Shown: in pieces, positions 1 to 11,359 of the stretch
Numbering within the stretch: position 1 is the first letter of the stretch
How the letters are laid out: each line of letters begins with the position of its first letter
DNA from: Pomphorhynchus laevis
Lineage: Eukaryota; Acanthocephala; Palaeacanthocephala; Echinorhynchida; Pomphorhynchidae
DNA length: 64,000 nt
NCBI GenBank assembly: GCA_012934845.2
Contig: WNNJ02002717.1
Location: forward strand, 248,001 to 312,000
Direction of reading: 5' to 3'
Position numbers and translations under genes: made by a program
Notes under the pieces: generated by a model
Seen by the model: only the letters and a program-made list of their open reading frames with translations
What the model was told of the DNA's origin: nothing
Databases searched by the model: none

Positions 1-425
1 TTCGACAAAGAAAGAGGTAAGTGTACTAGAACCTGGACGGTATATAGTAGCGAAGTTCAAAGGGAATAACAGAAAGGAAATTTGAGAAATTCGAACGTTT
101 TGGGGATAAAAGGGTCACGGATATGTTTTAGGAGAAGAGGATGACGAAAGAAGGCAATGATGTCACCATAATTAAAAAGGGAGCGTTGTATTCGCTAAGA
201 CTAATAGGGGATAAAAATATTGCAATTGGCTATTAGACCCTTTCTTGATGTTTATGTTTGGCAATATGGTGTTTAAGGGGGGGGGAGATTTGTTGAAAAA
301 TAATAATTGTGTACAGTCTTAAAAGGAATAATCTGTCAAAATGTGTCATATCAATAAAATATTGATTAAAATCAATAATGATAAAAGTTCTAAATGCGGG
401 CTGAAGGGCTTTAATGGGACTGGTT
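1..425. other. No gene recognised
   Basis: AT-rich sequence with short purine runs and one G-run near 270. I see no coding similarity or repeat structure here; it may be the decayed 5' side of the PLE that follows. Confidence 0.5.
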
Positions 426-429
426 GTGA

Positions 430-2470
430 CTCTAGGGTAAGTTCTTTGTTTTTAAATTTTGCAATTTCATTTGAATTTCGTTTTTTTTTTCACATTTGTC
501 CAATGTGAGTAAGACGATTTATAAACATTTATCTTTTTGTATATCTAGTTGTAATTTATTATTATTTGTCCTTGTCATAAGAATAAAGTGTAGACAGATT
601 AAGGAGAGGGTTAATTGTTGTCATTCTAAAAAATTGGCAAATTATATAATGATAAACACCCTTACATGTAATCAAGATCAGTGTATGTTTAGTAAAGGGT
701 TAAATCGAGTACATAGCTGGACAACAAAAATACAGACTGATTAATAATTATTGATTCTTAATTTAGGCCCAAACTTTGCACCTAAACAACGTATGAATGA
801 GCGAAAGCTTGTTTCGTAATTGGAGGTTGCGAATGTACAAGCCAACAATTTTGGGATTACCAATATGATAAGTTTAACAAGTTTAAATAAAAGATCAATT
901 TTAAAACGTTCATAAAAATAAGATAAAATAAGTATACTAGTAAATAAGGTTAAAAATGAATTTGAGAAAGATGAAATTGTAGTGTGTAAATCAGATAAGG
1001 GTAATTTTTTGGTTGTTTTGTAGCACTGGGCCATTCAGTATTTAATGATAAATTTAGGAATCTAATAAGTGACGTAACCTTAAATATACAGACTGAATAT
1101 AATAATTTCCTGAGAAAACTGAACAGAGGAAATAAAATTAATGAGTCATTACTAAAGATGTTCGTTGTGAAAAACTAAGCCAGGATTTATGTATATACTA
1201 CTTAAAATTCACAAGTCTAGACATTCTACAAGACATATCAACGCAGCATACAATATGTTACCCATATATTAGTAAATATATAGTTAGTGTACCTCAGAAT
1301 ACTTTAAAGAAAAATAAATTTTCAAACATAAAAGATGGTATGTGCTTTGCTAAAAGTATAAGAGACATTAACATCTCGGATAAGATGATGTTGACAGCTG
1401 ATGTAATTTCACTCTACACTAATATTCCGTTGATAGATGCTGTTCAACTAACATTAGAATTACTTAGAAATACAGAATTTGGGAAGCATCTTGTTGTGGA
1501 TGATTGTATTAAGTTACTTATACTATGCACTGCAAGCATTAATTTTACTTTTAAAACAAATATGTGGGAGCAGGTCAATGGCTTGTCAATGGGCAATCCT
1601 CTAGCTCCTGTAATAGCGGACTTATATATGCGTGGGAGTAAGATCTATATTTAGTAATATTTATATTTAGTAAGATCTCAGATAAATACATTACTAACTG
1701 GCATTTCCCATAAATAAATCATGAGCCCAATATTGTAAAATGGGAATCTAACATTCCTAAAATGTGGAAAATTTCCGCACCATCGTCATTATTTCTGAGG
1801 GCTAAAGAAATATGATCTAATATGTATATAAAGAATAGAAAAGATAATATCATTCATAAAGGTCTTCTGAGTAGTGGATTTTCTATATGGGCAATTAATA
1901 CATCTTATTTTAAGGCAAACAATGTTAAATCTAAACGAATCGGACCTCAGCTAGAGCCTAAATATGTGAGAATATCATATATTGATGAAAGTTGGAACAA
2001 TAAAATATCAAAACATGTGAAATTCTAAAAAATAATAAACAAAAAATATTGTTTATAATAGGATAATTCAGAAATTAAACAATATTTTTAAAACACCGAC
2101 ACTAATAGAGATTGTATTGCATACCAAATGCGTTGCGATGCATGTGATAATATATAAAGGCCAAACGGGACAAGGTTTATCAAAATATATTTATCAGCAT
2201 TAGTATTCTATGAAAACAGAATTGATTCATGTGCGGTCATATACTATTGTTCAATATATTATTAAATTATTATTATATTATTTTAACTATTGTTTAATCA
2301 CAGAATAGGTTTTGATGGAAGTAAAATAATTTACGTTTAAAGTAATACTTTAGAAAGAAAAATTCAAGAGGCATTCTTGTAAAAATATAAAGATAGGTTT
2401 ATTATTAACAATAAACCGGATATCAAACGATTGATAAATATTTATAAATATTGTTTAAATTTCCTTATTG
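430..2470 (+). mobile_element. Penelope-like element remnant (RT plus GIY-YIG)
   Basis: Decayed PLE read on the plus strand. Near 955-1020 the peptide EIVVCKSDKGNFLVVL resembles the fingers region of PLE reverse transcriptase. The open stretch 1340-1654 carries TADVISLYTNIP, the palm motif with its catalytic Asp, and GLSMGNPLAPVIADLYM, the following PLE motif. 1822-2028 (YVRISYIDESWNNKISK) looks like the linker between RT and nuclease. 2122-2202 reads MRCDACDN followed by GQTGQGLSK, the Cys pair and core of a GIY-YIG nuclease. Domain order RT then GIY-YIG is diagnostic of PLEs. The element is broken in several places and no terminal repeat was identified. The nuclease resembles the fragment at 18171-18280, so the two may share a family. 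Confidence 0.8.
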
Positions 2471-3400
2471 ATTAGTTATCAAAATTAAATTTATATTTTA
2501 TTTTGTGTTTTTTAGTTTAAATTAATGAGTTATACTTTTTTGTTGAATTTGTGAACGTTGTATTTTAATGTTAAGCATAATATAGGGGCATCCACTTATT
2601 TGAAGTGCTGCGTAAAATTTGTGCATTAATAGTTTTAAACATCAATATTTGTAATTTAATTTTATTCCTAATGATTATAACAGTCGTTATCGAACATTTA
2701 AAATTTAATAAACTAATCTTTTCTTTCTATCCTATTTGTAAGCAATCCTAATGAGTGAACAATCGATTTATAATGAAAAAATCAATAATATTATATAAAA
2801 TTAATATCAATAAATAACTTATTCTTTAATAATTTAATAAATATTTTTTAATCAAAACGTTGTTTGACTGTTGAGGGTTGCGGGAAGCTCGTATGACTAT
2901 TCTTGCAACTCTTGCATTAATTTATTATTTAATAGTTTATTAATAAAATAAATTTAATATAGATCATATTTATTAAAAAAGTAAGTTAACAAATATAATT
3001 TAATAATCTGAATTTCAATACAAAAATTATGTTATCATTAACTGAAATAAATGTTATTGTAAAAATCAGTTCATCCAATCAATTTTCATAAATCTTGAAT
3101 ATTACAAGCTGTTGTCTTTCATATTCAGTATTACCATAGTTTAATTGCAAACCCATAATGGCCTAATTATTATAATTTAAAATTTAAGAACAATTTCAAT
3201 TCTTAAACATACTTGTTAACTTTTCAAATTCAGCACAATAAAAATTTACATTAATCAACGCTATATGTGAAATTCATATGTGAACTAAAATTTAACTCAA
3301 ACTAAACATTAAATACCACCATTTTTTAATTGAACGGTACTAATGACATTTTGTTTGAACGGTGTATGAACGATAATGTTATAAGAAATTTTATATTTTA
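2471..3400. other. No gene recognised
   Basis: Very AT-rich intergenic or intronic sequence with no long open frame and no recognisable transposon peptide. Confidence 0.5.
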
Positions 3401-3401
3401 G

Positions 3402-3460
3402 AAAGAAAGAAGATGCGTAGAGAAGAGCGTAAGCATGCATTTGATGCTCGAAGATTTCAC
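3402..3460 (+). CDS. Possible micro-exon, highly charged peptide
   Basis: A 59-nt stretch lies between a plausible acceptor (ttatattttag) and a plausible donor (gtaatt). In the one frame lacking stops it encodes RKKMRREERKHAFDARRFH, a charged, helix-prone peptide unlike its AT-rich surroundings. No partner exon was found nearby, so this rests only on splice-like borders and unusual coding composition. It could be chance or a fragment of a retrocopy. I do not recognise the protein. Confidence 0.22.
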
Positions 3461-4985
3461 GTAATTACAATTCACCTTAAAATACATAAAAATTTAATTA
3501 TTTAGAATTTCTATGGGCATGATGTGATGTATTATCCACGATAGAATAATTTAAACCAAAACTCGTCTTACTGGTATATATGATTCACAATGCGTATTGC
3601 GAAATGAAAGTTGCTTGCACATTTCGTCATTAACTTTAATATACTTACTTTTATATTCTAAGAAGAAACAGCTTTTATTTTCGCTTATATAAAATTGCAT
3701 TCTTTTATTGGAGACAATTCTCTAATTTGTCGAAATCTTGTTTTAAAAAATACAAATTTTCGAATAATGACTAATAAATAACAATGGGAACAATTGATGG
3801 ATCAATTGTCCCATTTGGACAACATATAATTTTAAAACTTTAGTTTAGTCATATTAACAAAATATTATTAATTTCTGGTAGATGCATGTTCCTCAATTTT
3901 TAATATTGTTGATTTCATGGTACAGCGACAACTTATACGATTAACAGTAATCACATTTGTGCTATCATTGGTGCTTCTGAAATCGCTTTTTAAAAAGTCA
4001 GTTCGTTAATTGAAATGAAAGGTTGAGAACGAATTTTAATATGCAAGTGTAGCAAATAATCTTATGATTTAAATTTTTTATTATTAACATCAATTATCAT
4101 TTCGCTTTGCCATCTCGCTTTTTGATGTTGCTTTTAGTAGCTTTTGATAGTTCATTAAAGTAACTTGTCATATTACCTTCTTGAACGACATTTTTATCGA
4201 TTGTGAGTCAAACATTGCCTTCATAATTTCAGTCATTTAACAAAATACAACAGAAAATTATTGGTATTGTGAGTGCTTTGACAATATTCTAAAAATTGTC
4301 TTACTCTACACAGTTTCAAAGTACGTTTTAGATGTATAAATGTTAGATTCTGGAAAATTGGTTTTCTTTGACTTTATTGAATAATTAAACTATTAAGTTT
4401 ACGCTTGAAATATCAGCATCTTTATTTGAAAATTTAAAAAATAAAAATCAAATTTTGAATTCTGGAGCAGAATTATTAAAGCACTAATTGATTTTTGCAT
4501 TTTGATAGTTGCAGCTAATAACATAATCAGAAACACATGTACAATTTATACAGATTGTACATATTTTACCAATGATATAAATAACTTATGATAAAATAAT
4601 TATTATTTAATAAAAATAAAATTAAAAAATAAATAATAAAAATGAGTTGAGTTAGTTGTTGAGCTTTGTCAGTTATAATTAGGAGCGGTTAGCGAATATA
4701 AAAAATAAATTAGTGTTTGTGGATTATTCTCCAAAATTCTAAATTAAACAATGGATTAGATATTTTTTAAATAAATTAAATTTAATTAAACTTAAAAATT
4801 TGTGATAGAGGTTAATAATATCTTTATAAATTAATTTATTAAATAAATACGACACTATTTGTATAAGAAACAATTACTATAAATAAGAAAAGAATTCACT
4901 TAACTTTTTTAACGATATATAATATATTTTAGAATTTAATACGTGATACAAATGATAACAGTTCAATTTAACAATGAATTGTAAA
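3461..4985. other. No gene recognised
   Basis: AT-rich sequence with short homopolymer runs; no coding similarity, tandem repeat or transposon end was seen on either strand. Confidence 0.5.
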
Positions 4986-5029
4986 TTTTAAATTATTATA
5001 AATTTCGAATTAGCTCAAATAATTTAATT

Positions 5030-5400
5030 TTTTTTGAAAGTTATAAAATGTTCTCATCAAAAATTGCTTATAAAAAAGCTCGACAGCTCTTTCAGTATAA
5101 ACTGCATCTGACGGATAAAATACTGTTGAATCCGGAATACAACGGAACATCGATAAATCTTCTAGCCCCATTTGACTGCCACCATCTTCTTCGATCGATA
5201 CGCCGGCATGGGATCCACAAAATTTAATATTGGCTTTTGAAATTGCGGCCATTCTAATTTGATCTTGTGCGCGTGTAAGAAAACAAGCAAACCCTGAGAC
5301 GAATGGTATAGCCCTATTACGATATTGAGCCCCTGCTGCAACGCTTACAAGATTTTGTTCTGCGATAAACATTCAATAAATCGACTGGGAAAAGCGTCCT
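5030..5400 (-). pseudogene. Transketolase retrocopy fragment
   Basis: Read on the minus strand, about 110 residues match the pyrimidine-binding region of animal transketolase, a thiamine-diphosphate enzyme of the pentose phosphate pathway. Landmarks in order are [13 protein letters not shown] (with the Glu of the conserved AEQN segment), [38 protein letters not shown] and [15 protein letters not shown]. The upstream codons (DAFPSRFIE) are joined out of frame just before FIAEQN. Usual GEDGPSQ reads EEDGGSQ. After AVEL the similarity fades. No intron is visible within it, and it lacks both ends of the roughly 620-residue protein. It is best read as an old truncated processed copy; a single exon of a decayed gene is less likely. 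It lies among PLE debris with no functional neighbour. Confidence 0.8.
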
Positions 5401-6100
5401 TAAATCAATAAATTGAATTTTTAATTGGTAAAGTTTAAAATAAAGACACAAGTGAAATTGCTTATAAAAATGACATTTTTAATGACAAAATCTCATAGTT
5501 TTCTTGAAAGTGATCGTTTATTATTGAAAATTTTGGAGCAAATGAATTTCTTTTTGAAATTATTAAAACATTTAAATAATTTATAATGTCAGAATTACAA
5601 TTTACAGCGAAATAAAATTGTGATTTTCTAACTTTAATTTCATTATATTTTATAGAAAAAATAAAATATCATTATAAATAAAATATTTTACAGAAGCAGA
5701 ATATCCCAAGTAATGCAAATCAACTCAGCGAGCTCATCACCAATGTTGATTTAGTCGTAACGTTACAGTTATAATCTTAAATTAATAAAAACATCATAAA
5801 AATTAGAGATTATTCATTCAGGAAAACATTATGTTCGAAATATCTACCAAATTACTTATTAGTTTAAGTCTGAACTAACTGCAAATTGTTGAATAGTATA
5901 AATGTCAATGTCATTTCTAACACAAAATAATAGAACACTTTGGACAGCAGTGTTTCGCTTAGAATCGTTAAAATAATTAACCTAAAATTTTAAAAACAAC
6001 ATGCAATTGCAAAAGTCTTAATTTTGATAAAATTAATTATGTCGAATTAAGAAAAAATACTATTAAAAGGATATAAATATATACTAAATAATAAGGACAA
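5401..6100. other. No gene recognised
   Basis: AT-rich spacer without recognisable coding sequence or repeat. Confidence 0.5.
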
Positions 6101-6199
6101 AAATAAATTTTACAATTCGTTATATAAGGACTTAAATTCTTACTTTGATTAATAGTGAAAGCTATTATTATAATCAAAAATAAACATTTGGAAAACTTG

Positions 6200-6740
6200 T
6201 ACATTAAATAAAATTAAAAATAAAATGAAAATAACAAACAATTATAAAAGGAAAGATCAAATTAATAAAGATATGTATACAAAACTTACTAAATTAAAGC
6301 ATAAATATATAATAACAACTATTGATAAAGCTAGTAATAACTTTGTCTTCATACGCAAAAAGCTTAAGCTTTATTATGATATACTAATGAAAGAAGTTAA
6401 TTATAATGATTAAAATGTAAATGCAGCATATGAATGTAGTGATTTAAGTTTAGAAACAATTATCAGAAGTCACAGTTCAATATTGAATAAAAGGGTATAA
6501 AGATTAAATCAGATAATAAAACTATACGGTATTATGTTGAAATCAAAAATTACATAAAAATCCAATAAAAACCTAGTTTCGTATGTAGTACAAAAGGAAT
6601 AAATTTTCAGAATATAAATACATACGATTTTAGTACGCTTTATACAAATCTAGATTTAACAGATATTAAAGAAGCGTTAGAAAAATTAAATAACCTTATA
6701 TTTCGAAAAGATATCCATATACATGCTATAATAACTATAA
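6200..6740 (+). mobile_element. Penelope-like element RT fragment, copy 1
   Basis: Partial PLE reverse transcriptase. 6225-6413 encodes the fingers segment with TIDKASNNFVFI. Around 6600-6720 the peptide NTYDFSTLYTNLDLTDI carries the palm motif with the catalytic Asp. The segment between is decayed. It is followed directly by a second copy of the same fingers region, so two truncated copies lie head to tail. The family differs from the PLE at 0.4-2.5 kb, which has TADVISLYTNIP. Confidence 0.75.
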
Positions 6741-7200
6741 CGCCTATCTAACGATATAAAGGTATGTATACAGAACTTACTAAATTAAAGGATAACTATA
6801 TAATAACAACTATTGATAAAGCTAGTAATAACTTTGTCTTCATATGCAAAAAGCTTTATTATGATATACTAGTGAAAGAGGTTAATTCTAATGATTTAAA
6901 TGTAAATCCAACATATGAACGTAGGTATTTAAGTTTTGAAACAATTATTACTAGTCATTGGTTTATAATTGATAAAAAGGGTATAAAGGTTGAATCCCAT
7001 AATAAAGCTATACCTATATTATATTGGAATCCAAAATTACATTTAAATCCAACAAAACCTAGGTTCATATGTAGTGCCTTTAAATGTACATTAAAACCAC
7101 TATCTGTCAATATGAATAAAATACTTAAAGTAATTAAAGCGCACTTCAAAAAATATTGTAGGATAGTAGAAATTAATACTGGTATAAAACGCTAAAAATA
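6741..7200 (+). mobile_element. Penelope-like element RT fragment, copy 2
   Basis: The open frame 6764-7195 encodes the N-terminal part of a PLE reverse transcriptase: TIDKASNNFVFICKK, then PILYWNPKLHLNPTKPRFIC (the conserved PKLHK-like region) and HFKKYCRIVEINTGIKR. It stops before the palm motifs. Nucleotides 6755-6860 are nearly identical to 6260-6360 of copy 1, so the two arose from the same family or by local duplication. Confidence 0.8.
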
Positions 7201-7580
7201 TATATCCTCATATATCCTTATATAATAATAAGGATCATTTACAGCTGTGAAAAGGTAGGATAAACACTATTCAAGAAAAATTGTTTTACTGAGCTGTGGA
7301 GATTGCCAATTTACAACCTTCTGGGTTTTCGACTCTGCTCTTCTAATGATCTAACAGCTTTGAATAGGAACGAAGATTAAAACTTTTCGATTCGAGGTGC
7401 TTTCAAGCCAAACTTTTCATGACCATACTTACTATGTTTAGTACAGTTAGTATGCCCGAAACAAAGTTTAATTAATTGGGATATGAACTCTATATTACTA
7501 GCGAGTTTGGTAAACGCCATGTTTAAAACTTCCGCGAGAGTGACTAAATTTTTTCTACAAATGCGCTCTGCGAACCTATG
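7201..7580. other. No gene recognised
   Basis: Slightly less AT-rich than its flanks; possibly the decayed 3' side of the LINE fragment on the minus strand that follows. No confident homology was seen. Confidence 0.4.
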
Positions 7581-7584
7581 AATT

Positions 7585-7965
7585 TTATGACATTTTTTGA
7601 AGGTCTCGTGAGGCTACATTACAAAAAACGGGATATCCATAAACTAGTAATGATCTTACTAATGCAATATATACAACCTCTAGCTGAATGGGACAGGCTA
7701 CTAATGACGAAATGTGTCTTAGCAGATAAAGTCGGTTACCGCATTTTCCGACGACATCATCAATATGAAGAGACCAAGACAGGTTAGCGGTAAAATTAAC
7801 GCCTAGTATTCGAAGACTATTAACACGTTTCAGCCCATGATCGACTATCGATGGGCTATGTCGACTCTTTAGGTTGATATGCATAATTTTTGATTTTGAT
7901 CTATTTAAGCTAAATAAATTTAGGTCAGTCCATTTAATCAGATTGTCCATTCAATCAGAATATTT
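7585..7965 (-). mobile_element. LINE RT fragment (CR1/Jockey group)
   Basis: The minus strand encodes the part of a non-LTR reverse transcriptase just after the YADD motif: LIKWTDLNLFSLNRSKSKIM, then LRILGVNF (the conserved LG-V motif), then a thumb-like stretch to ALVRSLLVYGYPVF. The W..N-L.LN..KSK.M pattern and the LGV motif are typical of Jockey/CR1-type LINEs. Both the palm upstream and the C-terminus are missing here; a separate YADD-bearing fragment lies at 8530-9190. Confidence 0.75.
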
Positions 7966-8171
7966 AATCAGTCCATTTAATCAGAATATTATGAATTTAT
8001 TATAATTAAAATTTTAATAAATTTTGTAGTTAATTATCTAATTTATTTATCAATATCCCTCTACTGTTACGGGCGATTGAGTATATACATCAAATACACG
8101 TCGAATATAAAATATTAATATGAGTCGATTACAAAATCAGTATACCAAATCAGTATACCCATTTTTATATT

Positions 8172-8270
8172 GATTCAATACTAATAAAATACTCTGAATA
8201 TAGTGATATTTATAAAATTAATAATTATTACTAAAAATATAGACTGTTGAGCTGCAATAAATACAAAACA
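8172..8270. repeat. Direct repeat flanking membrane-protein locus, left copy
   Basis: The segment containing AAAATACTCTGAATATAGTG and an AT-rich continuation recurs with small differences at 10494-10592. The two copies lie about 2.3 kb apart on either side of a LINE fragment and the intact membrane-protein gene. Confidence 0.5.
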
Positions 8271-8529
8271 TCTGCAAGTTCGAGCATGTATGAGCGGTTG
8301 TCACTGGTAGGATAATAATTAATTTAAATATTTATTCAATATTATAATATTAATATATTATTAATAATGAAATAATCTTATTTTACCATATTGTTTTTAA
8401 CATGGGATATTAAAACAGGATACACTAGTATAGGTACATAATAAAGATTAAAAAAGTGAACTCAACAAGTACAATCTAAAAATTTGTTCATTCCGTCAAA
8501 TAATTGACGTCAATAATTGTTTCGATTTC

Positions 8530-9190
8530 TTAATCATTTTTGCAATGGAATGCGTATACAACGAAATTAATTACAAAACTCTTGTTTTCCGTCCGATAAT
8601 TTAGATGATCGCAAGGATGGATGGTTCCACCCAACCGAACTTTTTCAACCTTTGATTTATTAATGTAAACATTGTACTGGTTAAAGACAACATAATCAGA
8701 TAGGTCGTTTAAGGACGTTTGCGACGAATATATAATGATTTTGAAAAGATCAGAATATCATCGGCGTAAACCGCATTTGCTATCATGTGTCGGACGATAA
8801 ATAGCTCAAGGTAGATTAAGAACAAAAAATGAACACCACAAAAGGCTTGAGAGATCGTCCTGCAAAACAAAACGATAAGTCACAAATAAGGCTGATAATT
8901 AAAGATTATCGAATACTTAAAGCCGTTATGGCCGCAGCGCTGAATGTAGCAAGTGTAAAATAAGTCCGTTTCCGCGAATTTAAGAAGCTTTTTAAGTAAA
9001 AATCACGTGATTGACACTAAATCAAATAGTTTTTTAAAATCAATACGTACAATGAATTATAGTGAGTACAGTGAAGTGAGCCTTAGAAATCAGTTTAAAT
9101 TTCATCGCGTTGAATTTTTGTAGTGTCTGAAATAGATCGATTAGGCCGAAATCTAAATTGCTAAGTGAATAAAATGTCACGACGACGATA
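8530..9190 (-). mobile_element. LINE RT fragment with YADD motif
   Basis: Minus-strand reading gives GFRPNRSISDTTKIQ near 9130, the Q-G-FR-x-S-type fingers motif of LINE reverse transcriptases, then LSSLLWCSFFV in the place of the usual GP-LF segment, then ANAVYADDILIFSKSL near 8790, the catalytic YADD motif. These lie in different frames and are separated by stops, so the copy is dead. Downstream residues ending at NKSKVEKVRLGG fit the segment after the palm. It is from the Jockey/CR1/I assemblage; the clade cannot be resolved by eye. Confidence 0.7.
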
Positions 9191-9661
9191 AACACATTTT
9201 CATTATATGGGTAAATAGATTAAATGAATGATTAGGGATCGGGATTCCACGATAGGAACCTATTTAATTAAAATCACCTTTGGCACTGTAGAGAATGTTT
9301 ATCACGCCACGAGATGAAAGTGGGTGACCACTGAGTACGCATCAATAAAATACTACATCATCTAATATTGTATTGAGACTGTATCGTGTAGTGCAAACTG
9401 TATTCGATTAAAAACATTTCAAATTATTTTACAATCTTATTATTTCATGAATACATTACACTCCAATTCGAAAAATGATATTCGGTAAAAATTACAATAA
9501 GAAAGATCACAAACGCACCGAAAATAAGCAAAAATGAAGGAATTTAATGAGTGAATCATTTAAGAATCACTAGAAAATGTCTTGTTTTTTTCAAAAGCAG
9601 AGAGTTTGCGGAAGTTTAGCAACAACAATTTTCAAGTTGATACTAAAATTGTTGAGTAATT

Positions 9662-10483
9662 ATGTTTTTGAATGAATGCATTTCAAAACAGAAACAGGTC
9701 CATTTTAGTCGAAAATTAAAACGCAAACTTATCTGCTTTATTTTTCTAAATAGTTCAATTTTCACCTTAATCTCAATCACAATAGCTATTGCAAGTGATA
9801 ATACGATAGATATCATTTATGTATTGACGAACATATTTTTAACTATATCGTGTGGATTTTTATATATCAGAGGTACGGAATATGCGAGAAAATTTTATGT
9901 TTCCAAACGTAGAATAGCTTGTATGGATTTGGAACAACCAAGGTACCGAAGCAACAAGTACAGTGATCCACTTTCAATGTGTCATATCGGTACATTATTC
10001 CTCACTCTTTCAGTGTGTATAATATGCCAGCATATACAATTAGTATCCCACCTGAAGAATTTGTCATCGTTTGCTACAGAAAATCAGAACATCTCACTTA
10101 CTACGTATCGAGCTAAAATGGTTACGATAGGATTACATTTAGCAATACTTCTACCTTGTTGGATTGTTGAAGTTATTCTCTGCTGTTATGATTCATTCAC
10201 CAGAGGTGTAAGTTTACATGTAATTACATCTTCGTTCAGAGCAATTACATTACTAACCGGATTCAATTGCATATTTATTTTACAAAGCTTGTTTAGTGCC
10301 AATACGCACATCGAAATTATTCGGCAATTTTCGCTAACAAACAAATTCTTCCAGATAGCTTGTGCATTAATTTTGTTAATTTATGGTTGGATAATGATTT
10401 CCAGGACAGCGCATTATCAAAACGTGGAACATGTTGTAAGAAATTTGCAAACAACACAAACTCTAATCATTCGGCCAAAATAA
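9662..10483 (+). CDS. Intact single-exon multi-pass membrane protein, unknown family
   Basis: An uninterrupted 273-codon frame from ATG to TAA, long for this AT-rich sequence. It encodes about six hydrophobic segments: residues 22-45, 50-69, 105-123, 155-177, 185-208 and 230-249. The N-terminus is short and Lys/Arg-rich (KRKL just before the first segment), suggesting a cytosolic N-terminus. A longer hydrophilic loop of about 35 residues lies between segments 2 and 3. A candidate N-glycosylation site (NQNIS) lies in the loop between segments 3 and 4. There is no signal peptide ahead of segment 1. AATAAA overlaps the stop codon, so a poly(A) site may be close. I recognise no family: it is neither a seven-helix receptor nor a clear transporter. 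No introns are evident, so it could be a lineage-specific gene or an intact retrocopy. Confidence 0.6.
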   Translation: MFLNECISKQKQVHFSRKLKRKLICFIFLNSSIFTLISITIAIASDNTIDIIYVLTNIFLTISCGFLYIRGTEYARKFYVSKRRIACMDLEQPRYRSNKYSDPLSMCHIGTLFLTLSVCIICQHIQLVSHLKNLSSFATENQNISLTTYRAKMVTIGLHLAILLPCWIVEVILCCYDSFTRGVSLHVITSSFRAITLLTGFNCIFILQSLFSANTHIEIIRQFSLTNKFFQIACALILLIYGWIMISRTAHYQNVEHVVRNLQTTQTLIIRPK

Positions 10484-10493
10484 AATTATATTT

Positions 10494-10592
10494 ATGTATA
10501 TTGAATATAAAATACTCTAGATATAGTGATTTTTATTAAATTAATAATTATTAACAAAAATGTCATAATTTGCTCTAATAAAGATAGAATTA
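10494..10592. repeat. Direct repeat flanking membrane-protein locus, right copy
   Basis: Second copy of the segment at 8172-8270: ATATTGAATATAAAATACTC then an AT-rich stretch with matching order of motifs. It starts only about 10 bases after the stop codon of the membrane-protein gene. Confidence 0.5.
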
Positions 10593-11355
10593 ATATATCA
10601 TCAATACAATTTATGAACATGAATAATTATTTTAAACGTTTGATTTAGATTCGACTTATCAAATCTTGTATCAAAGTAAAAAATTATTGGTATTTTCTTA
10701 ATAGCTATATAAAGATTACAAAGAAACGTCATTACAAATCGTAACTTAATTATTTGGGTTATAAAAATAAAAAGTTAAATATAAGATAATAAAATTTTAC
10801 TTAAGTTATTATGCATGTAATAAACAAATTTAATTTACTTTTGCATCATATTATATTTTCAAAAATTCTATATTAAAAATATTTGCTGTAAATAATAAAA
10901 AAATATTTGCAGTAAATTCAGAGAATCAATCACATAGAAAGATTGTAATACGTAATTTCGAGGAACACCAATTTAAACCAACTTTAAAGTATATAAATAA
11001 CGAATTAATTTACTGAGTCCCGTCTTATTATGCGTAAACAAGATAATTCAGCGATTCTAAAAATTCACAAGATTCTTCCGTAGTCTAGTATATTCTAGAA
11101 GGAAATAAAATTATTTTGATTTAATAGAATCAATTATTAGATTAATCATTAGATTAATGATTTATTAATCATTTATTTAATCATTGTAAAAATGCATTTC
11201 CGACATTTAGCTAAAATTGTGGGTGGCGTAAGCTCTTAAATCCTACAATTTGCAATGCAGACCATAATTAAGAACCAAAGGATCACATTTTCGGATGCTT
11301 GACTGTAAGATACCGAGATTGAGCGAATTAATCTAAACCAATACCGATTCAAACT
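10593..11355. other. No gene recognised
   Basis: AT-rich spacer; a short iteration of ATTAGATTAAT/ATTAATCATTT motifs around 11110-11190 is the only structure noted. Confidence 0.5.
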
Positions 11356-11359
11356 ATGG

